From Hoeflea algicola (GTDB lineage: Bacteria > Pseudomonadota > Alphaproteobacteria > Rhizobiales > Rhizobiaceae): a stretch of DNA of 64,000 nucleotides. Positions 57,058 to 64,000 of the stretch are shown piece after piece. Every line of letters begins with the position of its first letter. Within the stretch, counting starts at the first letter, position 1. Made by a program: the position numbers and the translations under genes. The notes beneath the pieces were generated by a model. It worked only from the letters and a program-made list of their open reading frames with translations. It was not told where the DNA came from and made no database searches. The stretch is from contig NZ_JAOVZR010000001.1 of the NCBI RefSeq assembly GCF_026619415.1, forward strand, positions 930,001 through 994,000, written 5' to 3'.

Positions 57058-57897
57058 TCAGGCGTCCCCTTGGGGATCAGAGTCAGCCGATGATTCGGGA
57101 TCATCTGCTGCCGCCGTGGCCTTTGCCGCGGCGCGCTGGCGCTCCACGAGACGGGCGCAATAGATGGCAATCTCGTAAAGAATGATGGTGGGCAGCGCAA
57201 GCCCGATCTGGGAGACCGGGTCTGGCGGCGTCAGCACCGCAGCTGCGACAAAGGCGGCGACGATGGCATATTTGCGCTTTGCTGCGAGGCCGACAGACGT
57301 GGCAAGCCCCGCCCGCGCCAGCAACGTGGTCACCACCGGCAACTGGAACACCAGGCCGAAGGCGAAGATCAGGGTCATGATCAACCCGAGATATTCCGAG
57401 ACCTTCGGCAACAGCACGATCGACGCCTCGCCGTGGCCTCCGGTCTGTTCCATCGCAAGGAAGAACCACATCACCATCGGGGTGAAGAAGAAGTAGACCA
57501 GCGCCGCGCCGAGCAGGAACAACACCGGCGACGCCACCAGAAATGGCAGAAATGCCGAGCGCTCGTTCTTGTAAAGCCCCGGTGCTACGAACTTGTAGAC
57601 CTGTGCCGCGATCATCGGAAACGCCAGCACCACGCCGCCGAACATGCCAATCTTGATTTGGGTGAAGAAAAACTCCTGCGGCGCCGTGTAGATCAATTCG
57701 ATCTTGCGATCGGTCATCCCGGCCCAGTCCACCGCCCAGGTGAAAGGCTGCACCAGCATGTTGAACAACGGTTTGGCGAACGCGAAACAGACAAGAAATG
57801 CAATGAAGAAGGCACCGATCGCCCACATCAGGCGATTGCGCAGTTCCATCAAATGCTCAAGCAGCGGCTGCGGCTTGTCATCAATATCTTCGGTCAA
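57058..57897 (-). CDS. tatC: Twin-arginine translocase subunit TatC
   Basis: 279 residues. Six-helix membrane protein that recognises Tat signal peptides. Family segments [35 protein letters not shown] [40 protein letters not shown] and [11 protein letters not shown] short charged, Ala-rich tail ends it. Its start overlaps the tatB stop by 4 bp. Confidence 0.96.
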   Translation of the reverse strand: MTEDIDDKPQPLLEHLMELRNRLMWAIGAFFIAFLVCFAFAKPLFNMLVQPFTWAVDWAGMTDRKIELIYTAPQEFFFTQIKIGMFGGVVLAFPMIAAQVYKFVAPGLYKNERSAFLPFLVASPVLFLLGAALVYFFFTPMVMWFFLAMEQTGGHGEASIVLLPKVSEYLGLIMTLIFAFGLVFQLPVVTTLLARAGLATSVGLAAKRKYAIVAAFVAAAVLTPPDPVSQIGLALPTIILYEIAIYCARLVERQRAAAKATAAADDPESSADSDPQGDA

Positions 57898-58625
57898 GCC
57901 GAGCCCTCACCTTGTTTCGGTTTTCTGGCACGCGCAGGGGCCTTGGCCCCGCCCGATGGCTTGGCTGCGGCCTTGGTCGTGGCAGCCGGAGCATTCGACG
58001 ACGATGGCTTGCTCGCTGCCGACGCCTTCGCTGCAGTTTTTCGGGCAGCAGGCTTCTCTGCCGGCTGAGACTTGGTCGCGGGCTTGGCAGCCGACTCAGT
58101 CTTTACCGCTGGCTTGACCGGCGTCTTTGCCCTGGTCGAAGTTTTCGCTTTGGCCGTGGCGCCCGATGGCGAAGCGGATTTCGACGTGGTCTTGTCACCG
58201 GCTTTACCCGCCGGAGCTGGCGCGTCGGCCTTGATCTCCGGTGGCCCATCCGCCAGCTTCATCGCCGGTGTTGGCACCGCCACATCCGGGACCGGTTTGT
58301 CCGCAGCAGCCGTTGACGGCGTCTTCACGGATTTTTCCAGGTCCGAACGGATTTCCTTGGCAGTATCCTTCAACGGATTGACCGCGTCACGAATGCTCTG
58401 CATCGGGTTGAGTTTGCGTGCGCTGTCAAACGTCTTCTTGACATCGTCAAGATCCGCTTCCCGCAACGCCTCATCGAACTGACCCCGAAACTCAGATGCC
58501 ATTGATCTGAGTTTCTTGGTGGTCCGCCCGAAGGCGCGCAGCATCGGTGGCAGGTCTTTCGGACCGACCACGATTATCAGCACAATGGCGACGACCAGAA
58601 GCTCTGGCCAACCAATATCGAACAT
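57894..58625 (-). CDS. tatB: Twin-arginine translocase subunit TatB
   Basis: 243 residues. A short N-terminal membrane helix (MFDIGWPELLVVAIVLIIVV-GPKDLP) followed by an amphipathic helix (MLRAFGRTTKKLRSMASEFR) and a long low-complexity Ala/Lys/Thr/Pro tail from about residue 110. Rhizobial TatB proteins often carry such extensions. Between tatA (42 bp upstream) and tatC (4-bp overlap). Confidence 0.95.
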   Translation of the reverse strand: MFDIGWPELLVVAIVLIIVVGPKDLPPMLRAFGRTTKKLRSMASEFRGQFDEALREADLDDVKKTFDSARKLNPMQSIRDAVNPLKDTAKEIRSDLEKSVKTPSTAAADKPVPDVAVPTPAMKLADGPPEIKADAPAPAGKAGDKTTSKSASPSGATAKAKTSTRAKTPVKPAVKTESAAKPATKSQPAEKPAARKTAAKASAASKPSSSNAPAATTKAAAKPSGGAKAPARARKPKQGEGSA

Positions 58626-58667
58626 TCAGGCTTCTCCGCGCCCCTCAGGACAATGGATTTGGGCGGA

Positions 58668-58883
58668 TCAGCCGCGATCCTTGGCTTCTTCGGCCTTGCT
58701 TTCGACCGTCTTGGCCTCAACCGACTTGGCATCGGGTGCGGTTTCTTCGTCGCCCATGCCCTTCTTGAAGCTTTTGATGCCCTTGGCAACATCGCCCATC
58801 AGTTCCGGGATCTTGCCGCGACCGAAAAGCAACAGAACGACGACCAGAACGATAAGCCAATGCCAAATACTAAAACTACCCAT
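58668..58883 (-). CDS. tatA: Twin-arginine translocase subunit TatA
   Basis: 71 residues: [20 protein letters not shown] is the membrane helix, then [20 protein letters not shown], the conserved hinge and amphipathic helix (here FGRGKIPEL), then a short acidic and lysine tail. GGAGAG precedes the ATG. First gene of tatABC. Confidence 0.96.
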   Translation of the reverse strand: MGSFSIWHWLIVLVVVLLLFGRGKIPELMGDVAKGIKSFKKGMGDEETAPDAKSVEAKTVESKAEEAKDRG

Positions 58884-58922
58884 GAAACTCTCCTCTAAGG
58901 ATTCTATCTTGATTTAAGGTGT

Positions 58923-60017
58923 TTATCCGTTTGTTTCAAACACCAAAATGTCTCTCTCGTTAACAGATACAGAAACATCCCGCGCGCCGGGACGCAACTG
59001 ACCTGCTCTGATGCGCGCATCGATTGGGTTTTCACCGCCTGCAACCACCAATGTCACCAACTCTTCAACGCCAAGAAACCGGCGCGCAACCACCCGTGCA
59101 GGCACGCCACACGGCGTCTCCGTTACCTCTAGACCCGGCAGCCGAACGGCGATGGCAACCGTCGTACCGTCAGAATGCCCAGGCGCCTTGACTGGCCCCA
59201 CCGGGGTTTGCGCGATTTCACCCTGGACGATGCCGTCAAACACATTGATCTCCGAGAAGAACCCGGCGGCAAACAGGCTTGCGGGACGGTGGTAAAGATC
59301 CTCCGCCGTTCCCACCTGCACCAGCGCGCCATCCCTGAGCAGGGCAATCCGGTCGCCCATCCGCATGGCTTCTTCCGCATCATGGGTGACGACAACGGCC
59401 GTGGCCCGCGCTTCCCGCAAAATTGCCAGGGTTTCGGCGCGCACGCTGTCCTTGAGCCGCGAATCAAGTCCCGAGAAGGGCTCGTCCATCAACAGCACCG
59501 CTGGTCGCGGCGCCAGCGCCCGCGCCAGCGCCACCCGTTGCTGCTCGCCGCCCGACAGCGCATGCGGGTAATTATCGGCGTAATGGACCATGCCGACCCG
59601 GTCCAGCGCAGCCATCGCCTCGCGCTTGGCGTCAGCCGATGACAACGCGGTCAGGCCAAAGCGGACATTGTCGAGAATGGTCAAATGCGGAAACAGCGCA
59701 AAGTCCTGAAACATCAGGCCGATGCCGCGACGTTCCGGCGGCAGATTGGTGACCGGTCCGGCGATTTCGCGGTCATTGAGGAAAAGCCGGCCGCGGCTCA
59801 TGCGCTCGATTCCGGCCGCGATCCTCAGCAAGGTGGTCTTGCCCGATCCCGACGGTCCCAACAGGCACAGAACTTCGCCAGGTTCGGCGGCAAGCGTCAC
59901 CCCGTGCAGCGTCGGCTGCTCACCATAGGCATGGTGGACATCCTCAAACGCCAGGCGCGCGGCGAAGGTTACACCTGCCGTCCTGCGCGCGTTTGCCGTC
60001 CTTGTCTGCTGGTTCAC
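58923..60017 (-). CDS. ABC transporter ATP-binding protein (FbpC/PotA-like), orphan
   Basis: About 364 residues from the GTG at 60017 (an earlier GTG at 60047 is possible). Walker A is LLGPSGSGKTTLLRIAAGIE, the Q-loop is MFQDFALFPHL, the signature LSGGEQQRVALARALAP, Walker B VLLMDEPFSGLD and the H-loop VVVTHDAEEAMRM. A C-terminal TOBE-type domain (about 275-364) places it with iron, spermidine or thiamine importers. No permease or binding protein is nearby: it lies between scpB and tatA, which are neighbours in most rhizobia. Confidence 0.92.
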   Translation of the reverse strand: MNQQTRTANARRTAGVTFAARLAFEDVHHAYGEQPTLHGVTLAAEPGEVLCLLGPSGSGKTTLLRIAAGIERMSRGRLFLNDREIAGPVTNLPPERRGIGLMFQDFALFPHLTILDNVRFGLTALSSADAKREAMAALDRVGMVHYADNYPHALSGGEQQRVALARALAPRPAVLLMDEPFSGLDSRLKDSVRAETLAILREARATAVVVTHDAEEAMRMGDRIALLRDGALVQVGTAEDLYHRPASLFAAGFFSEINVFDGIVQGEIAQTPVGPVKAPGHSDGTTVAIAVRLPGLEVTETPCGVPARVVARRFLGVEELVTLVVAGGENPIDARIRAGQLRPGARDVSVSVNERDILVFETNG

Positions 60018-60077
60018 GATGGTCGGGACCCTTGCCGTCAGCAACACTGTACCCGGTTCACAACCGGGCCCGCGTGC

Positions 60078-60836
60078 TTAGTCCTCCGCTTCACCCATCG
60101 GTGTCAAGAGTCCAAGTTCTTCCAGATCCATTTGCGTGATCGGATCTTCATCCTCAGTGAGGTCATCATTGGCCGACAGAATCGGTGGCTGGAAGTTCGA
60201 CGGAACCTTGCCCGACAGCAAGCCCGCCCCCTTGAGTTCGTCCATGCCCGGCAAGTCACGCAGGTCTTCAAGTCCGAAATGATCGAGAAACGCGGCCGTG
60301 GTGCCATAGGTCACGGGACGACCCGGCGACCGGCGGCGGCCGCGCATCCGCACCCAGCCGGTTTCCATCAGCACATCAAGCGTGCCCTTGGATGTGGCGA
60401 CACCGCGCACGTCCTCGATTTCCGCCCGTGTCACCGGCTGGTGATAGGCGATGGTCGACAAAACCTCGAGGCCGGCACGCGACAGCTTCTTGATTTCGTT
60501 TTCTTCCTGACGGATCAGAAAGCCCAGATCCGCTGCCGTGCGAAACGCCCAGGCATCACCGACCCGCACCAGATTAACACCCCGGTCAGCGTAGCGGCGC
60601 GCCAGTTGCGCCATTACCGCATCGACGGCCACGTCATCGGGCAGTTTCGTCGCGATCAGTTTTTCGGCGACCGGTTCGCTCGATGCAAACACCAGCGCCT
60701 CGGCAATCCGCTCGGCTTCGCGAAGCGCGCGGTTCTTGAGCGCGTCGAGAGCATCCGCACCGGTTTCATCGTCCTGAGCCTGATCCATATCGCCGCCATA
60801 GGCCATCGCTTCACCGTAACCGGGATCCATTATCAT
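60078..60836 (-). CDS. scpB: Segregation and condensation protein ScpB
   Basis: 252 residues. Two winged-helix domains of the SMC-ScpAB complex: EAERIAEALVFASSEPV starts the first, and LSRAGLEVLSTIAYHQPVTR then AEIEDVRGVATSKGTLDVLM the second, ending RGRRRSPGRPVTYGTTAAFL. The C-terminus is acidic and disordered. Its ATG overlaps the scpA stop by 4 bp. Confidence 0.95.
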   Translation of the reverse strand: MIMDPGYGEAMAYGGDMDQAQDDETGADALDALKNRALREAERIAEALVFASSEPVAEKLIATKLPDDVAVDAVMAQLARRYADRGVNLVRVGDAWAFRTAADLGFLIRQEENEIKKLSRAGLEVLSTIAYHQPVTRAEIEDVRGVATSKGTLDVLMETGWVRMRGRRRSPGRPVTYGTTAAFLDHFGLEDLRDLPGMDELKGAGLLSGKVPSNFQPPILSANDDLTEDEDPITQMDLEELGLLTPMGEAED

Positions 60837-61699
60837 GATCTGCTCCCCGCATTGAGACCGGCGCCTGACGGTCGTCGCATGAATATAGGTTGGAAGGCCC
60901 CCTCCTGGCGGATTTCCATTCGCCCTTCCCGCACCAGTTCCAGACTGGCCGCAAACGAGCTGGCAATCGCCGTCACCCGCTCCTCGGGGTCAGCGAGATA
61001 GCGCGCCAAATATTGGTCCAGCGCCGTCCAATCCTTGAGCTCGCCGATCAGCCGCGTCAGTATGACGCGTGCATCGGCGAGCGACCAGACCCGGCGCCGG
61101 GCGATCGTCACCTGGGTTATCATCTGCCGCTGCCGCTGCGACGCATAGGCCGTCAGCAGGTCATAAAGCGTTGCGTCGAAGCTCGAATTGAGGTCGATGA
61201 CCAGCGGCTCCGGCGCGCCACGGGCGAACACGTCGCGCCCCAACCGGTTGCGATTGACAAGCCGGGTCGCAGCTTCGCGCATCGCTTCCAGCCGCTTGAG
61301 CCGGAACGCCAGTTGCGCCGCCATTTCCTCGCCGCTCGGCTCGTCGCCCTTCGGGCCCTGGGGTATCAACAAACGGGACTTGAGATAGGCGAGCCACGCC
61401 GCCATCACCAGATAGTCGGCGGCAAGCTCAAGTCGCAACGCCCGCGCCTTTTCGACAAAATGCAGATATTGTTCGGCCAGCGCCAGAACCGAGATCTTGG
61501 CCAGATCGACCTTTTGCGTGCGCGCCAGGTGCAACAGCAGATCAAGCGGGCCTTCAAACCCGTCAACATCGATCACCAGGAAAGGATCACCGGTGGCCCG
61601 GTCGGCAGCGGCCGTGTCCCACACGGCATCCATCGGCGTTGTCACCGCGGACGCCTTGCCGGCTTCACTGCTGCTTTGTTGCCGGTTGCCGTTGCTCAC
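60833..61699 (-). CDS. scpA: Segregation and condensation protein ScpA
   Basis: 288 residues from a GTG. Kleisin subunit of the SMC complex. Marks: VDGFEGPLDLLLHLARTQKV, SVLALAEQYLHFVEKARALR, AADYLVMAAWLAYLKSRLLI, and a C-terminal winged helix (VTAIASSFAASLELVREGRM). It is preceded by nagZ with a 20-bp gap, then coupled to scpB. Confidence 0.95.
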   Translation of the reverse strand: MSNGNRQQSSSEAGKASAVTTPMDAVWDTAAADRATGDPFLVIDVDGFEGPLDLLLHLARTQKVDLAKISVLALAEQYLHFVEKARALRLELAADYLVMAAWLAYLKSRLLIPQGPKGDEPSGEEMAAQLAFRLKRLEAMREAATRLVNRNRLGRDVFARGAPEPLVIDLNSSFDATLYDLLTAYASQRQRQMITQVTIARRRVWSLADARVILTRLIGELKDWTALDQYLARYLADPEERVTAIASSFAASLELVREGRMEIRQEGAFQPIFMRRPSGAGLNAGSRS

Positions 61700-61719
61700 T
61701 CAGATTGGCCTTTCAGCTG

Positions 61720-62737
61720 TTATGAGGCCGCCATCAACGCCTCGAATTCGTCCCGCAAGACGGTCTCATTGCTGTCATCAGCGGGCTTGAATGCCTCCAT
61801 TGCCGCTTGCGTACGCCGCAGCGCCTCACCCGACAGGACCGGTGTGACCGAAATCACCGCTTCCATTTCCGCAGGAACGCCATTGCAGTGCAAGATGACA
61901 TCGCACCCTCCGGCAAAAATTGCACCTGTCCTGGCCACGAAATCCCCAGAAAGCGCGTTCATCGACACATCATCGGACATCAAAAGCCCGTCAAACCCGA
62001 TTTCACCCCGGATCACCTCTTCAATCACCTTGCGTGATGTGGTGGCGGGATGCTCAGGATCGATATCGGTAAAGACCACATGCGCCGACATCGCCATCGC
62101 TTCGCCTGCCAGCGCCTTGAACGGCGCGAAGTCGCGCGCTGACAATTCCGCCCGCGCAACATCGACCCTTGGCAATTCATGGTGCGTATCGGCACCCGCC
62201 CGACCGTGGCCGGGAATGTGCTTGATCACCGGCAGCATGCCACCGGCCTTCAGGCCTGCTGAGGCTGCCGTACCCATTGCCGTCACCACCTCCGGCGTCA
62301 CGCCATAGGCACGGCTGCCGATCACCTCGTGGCCGCCTGGCGCGGGGATATCGAGCACCGGCAGGCAATCAACTGTGATACCAAGCGGCAGCAGGTCGAA
62401 TGCATGCAGCCGTGACATGATCCAGGCCGCGCGCAGGCCCGCCTCAGGGTTGGCGAGATACAATGCACCGAGTTCCGCGCCCGAAGGGTATTGCGGTACC
62501 AATGGAGGCTTGAAGCGCTGCACACGGCCACCTTCCTGATCAATCAGGATCGGCGCATCGGGGCGCGAAATGCTCTCACGCAGGTCGGCACACAGCTCCG
62601 TGACCTGTTCCAGGCTGACAATGTTGCGGCCAAAAAGAATAAAGCCCCAGGGCCGGTGCTCGGCAAAGAATGCGCGCTCCTCGACACTGAGTTGAGGGCC
62701 GGCACAACCGAAGATGACTGCTTTTGATTCTGCTCAT
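61720..62737 (-). CDS. nagZ: Beta-N-acetylhexosaminidase NagZ, frame broken just after the start
   Basis: The protein can be read from ESKAVIFGCAGPQLSVEERA through WGFILFGRNIVSLEQV and PILIDQEGGRVQRFKPPLVP to the end at 61720. Catalytic segments KHIPGHGRAGADTHHELPRV (His, Asp) and GFDGLLMSDDVSMNAL (nucleophile Asp) are present. Immediately upstream of ESKAV the same frame has a TGA and no start codon; the ATG at 62737 (ATG AGC) is one base out of frame, as if an A had been inserted in ATGAGCAGAATC. The shorter frame from GTG 62523 would drop the first strands of the barrel. NagZ removes GlcNAc from muropeptides in cell-wall recycling. Confidence 0.9.
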
Positions 62738-62867
62738 CGGCCAATCGTAATCAATCCACCGACAATTGACAGTTTGCGTTCCTGTCAGCCCACAGGGATA
62801 GAACGGCAAAGGCCGCACAAACCATGCGCGGCCTTATTCTAAATCCCATTCTCAGACCGAACAGATA

Positions 62868-64000
62868 TCAGCGCGACACGAAGCAACTGCCACCGGCAGA
62901 CTTGTAACGACTGCACAATGCGTTGGCCTGATCGCGTGTACCGCCGACAACCCTGACGCGATGGAACACACCCTTGCCAGGAATGTCAGCCCGCTGGATG
63001 TCCACGTCACGCCCGCCCAGCATACTGCTGTAGCGATTGGACAGGGTTCGCCATGAAGCCTGTGCGCCATCGACAGTCGGCTGCGATGCGATCTGGACGT
63101 AATAGCCGCCCGGATTGGCCACGGGTGCGGCGGCAGGAGCCGGTGCCGAAGCAACTTCCGTGTCTTGGGCAGGCGCTGAAGGTGCGGTCGGTGCCGCAGC
63201 GACCGTGCCGCCCTGGGTCACTGTTCCCACCACATTGACTGGCTGATCTGCAGGCCGGCCCTGGGGAATCGGCGCGCGGATCTGCTGGGTGGTGACGACC
63301 CGCACCGGCGCGGTGGTGCCTGCATCGGGCGCTTCCACCGCGGCAACTTCTTCCTCGGCAGGCGCCGGGGCAGCTTCTGCCGGCACTGCCGCCACATCTG
63401 GCGCGGCAGGCACTGCGGTTTCGGCCTCAGGAGTCTGCTGGTTTGCTGCCTGCAAAGGTGCGGCTGCCGGTTCGATTTTCTCAGCCGCGACTGTGGCAGG
63501 CTGTGTCACCGGTTCCGGAGTCGGGTCCTCGCGGGCAACTATCGAGCCATCGGGTTTAACGATCATGGTGCGCACCTTGCGCGGCGATACCACCGGCGCA
63601 GCCTGTGTTGCTGATCCGGCATTCGCTTCAGATGTGCCATCTGCCGTCAACCGTTCTTCCGATTTCACTGCCGGGCTGCCGCGGCCCTCAAGTGGAAGCA
63701 CGTCGGGATCGAGCGTGCGCTGAACCACGTCCACCGGCTCTTCAGCCGAATTGATCAATGCTGGCTGTCTGGGTTGCGCAGCATCACCACCAGCGACCCT
63801 GTCGTAAACCGCTTTGTCCTGATTGGGCACGGTTACCCCGCCCGGGTTCTCGGGCACCACCTTCACAGGTTCCTTGTCCGCCCGAATGATGCGGGGACCG
63901 CCATCCACCGAGCTATCGTCCGTCGACATCATGCTCCAGCCAAAGGCGCCCGCTCCGGCCAACACCGCGACACCAAGCACAACAAGTGCCAGGAAAGGCC
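62868..64000 (-). CDS. SPOR-domain membrane protein, 5' end beyond the right edge
   Basis: At least 377 residues. The frame is open through the window edge, and the first visible residues (PFLALVVLGVAVLAGAGAFG) are a membrane helix, so the cytosolic N-terminus lies outside; the GTG at 63980 within the helix is not the start. A periplasmic Pro/Ala/Val-rich linker of about 240 residues follows, then a C-terminal SPOR domain (GGYYVQIASQPTVDGAQASW, FHRVRVVGGTRDQANALCSR), which binds denuded peptidoglycan at the septum. It precedes nagZ, the usual rhizobial order. Confidence 0.92.
   Translation of the reverse strand, partial: PFLALVVLGVAVLAGAGAFGWSMMSTDDSSVDGGPRIIRADKEPVKVVPENPGGVTVPNQDKAVYDRVAGGDAAQPRQPALINSAEEPVDVVQRTLDPDVLPLEGRGSPAVKSEERLTADGTSEANAGSATQAAPVVSPRKVRTMIVKPDGSIVAREDPTPEPVTQPATVAAEKIEPAAAPLQAANQQTPEAETAVPAAPDVAAVPAEAAPAPAEEEVAAVEAPDAGTTAPVRVVTTQQIRAPIPQGRPADQPVNVVGTVTQGGTVAAAPTAPSAPAQDTEVASAPAPAAAPVANPGGYYVQIASQPTVDGAQASWRTLSNRYSSMLGGRDVDIQRADIPGKGVFHRVRVVGGTRDQANALCSRYKSAGGSCFVSR

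Noticed and set aside
60890..62308. 472-codon plus-strand frame
   Set aside because: Antisense to scpA and nagZ, both of which have clear motifs.

Overview
The window looks like an alphaproteobacterial chromosome of the order Hyphomicrobiales (Rhizobiales), probably a Hoeflea- or Rhizobiaceae-like organism. This is inferred from gene order and family types: SPOR-nagZ-scpA-scpB-tatABC-serS-surE-pcm-LysM/M23-yajC-fused secDF, a fused SecD/SecF, TrmFO, class I PhaC, small DUF1127 proteins and a CCUCCUCC ('cuckoo'/CcsR-type) RNA. No species can be named from sequence alone.

Positions 1-22,184 are accessory DNA ending at a tRNA-Pro gene. From the left they hold: a DUF4238 protein cut by the window edge; divergent from it, a 1,789-residue protein with an N-terminal Cap4/DUF4297-like nuclease and a STAND-type P-loop, which resembles an antiphage (Avs-like) sensor-effector; a complete IS21-family element with a 6-bp target duplication; a four-gene minus-strand cluster that reads as a self-contained cyclic-nucleotide circuit (orphan periplasmic binding protein, membrane adenylate cyclase with a TorS-like periplasmic region, SulP-STAS transporter with a cNMP-binding domain, metallo-beta-lactamase-fold hydrolase); about 1 kb of nearly gene-free DNA with a relic of an integrase; and a decayed small mobile element with a replication-protein remnant carrying iterons, several small phage-type genes, a candidate excisionase and a tyrosine integrase whose frame runs into the tRNA-Pro gene. 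The left attachment site is not visible, so the element may begin at about 17 kb or the whole left part of the window may be one composite island.

Positions 22,265-46,843 are mostly core genes: DUF192, a double cold-shock protein, gloA, a DUF882/M15 lipoprotein, tRNA-Glu, recJ, glpX, hom, an AlaC-like aminotransferase, a lipoprotein, phaC, sfsA, map, radC, an exported duplicated-motif protein followed by an amidoligase, tig, tRNA-Leu, a GDYXXLXY/DUF2157 pair, three tandem DUF1127 genes with the same promoter design (the first followed by three CCUCCUCC-loop hairpins), trmFO and a fatty acid hydroxylase.

Positions 46,991-64,000 hold the secretion and envelope block: yajC, fused secDF, a Mth938-like protein and a phytoene-synthase-like protein in one operon; a DUF815 ATPase; a LysM/M23 factor, pcm, surE, serS, tatCBA, an orphan ABC ATPase, scpBA, nagZ, and a SPOR protein open at the right edge.

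Four otherwise intact genes (integrase, radC, secDF, nagZ) are each broken by one inserted or missing base. Since secDF and nagZ are normally conserved, sequence error is a serious possibility, and pseudogene claims here should be held loosely.
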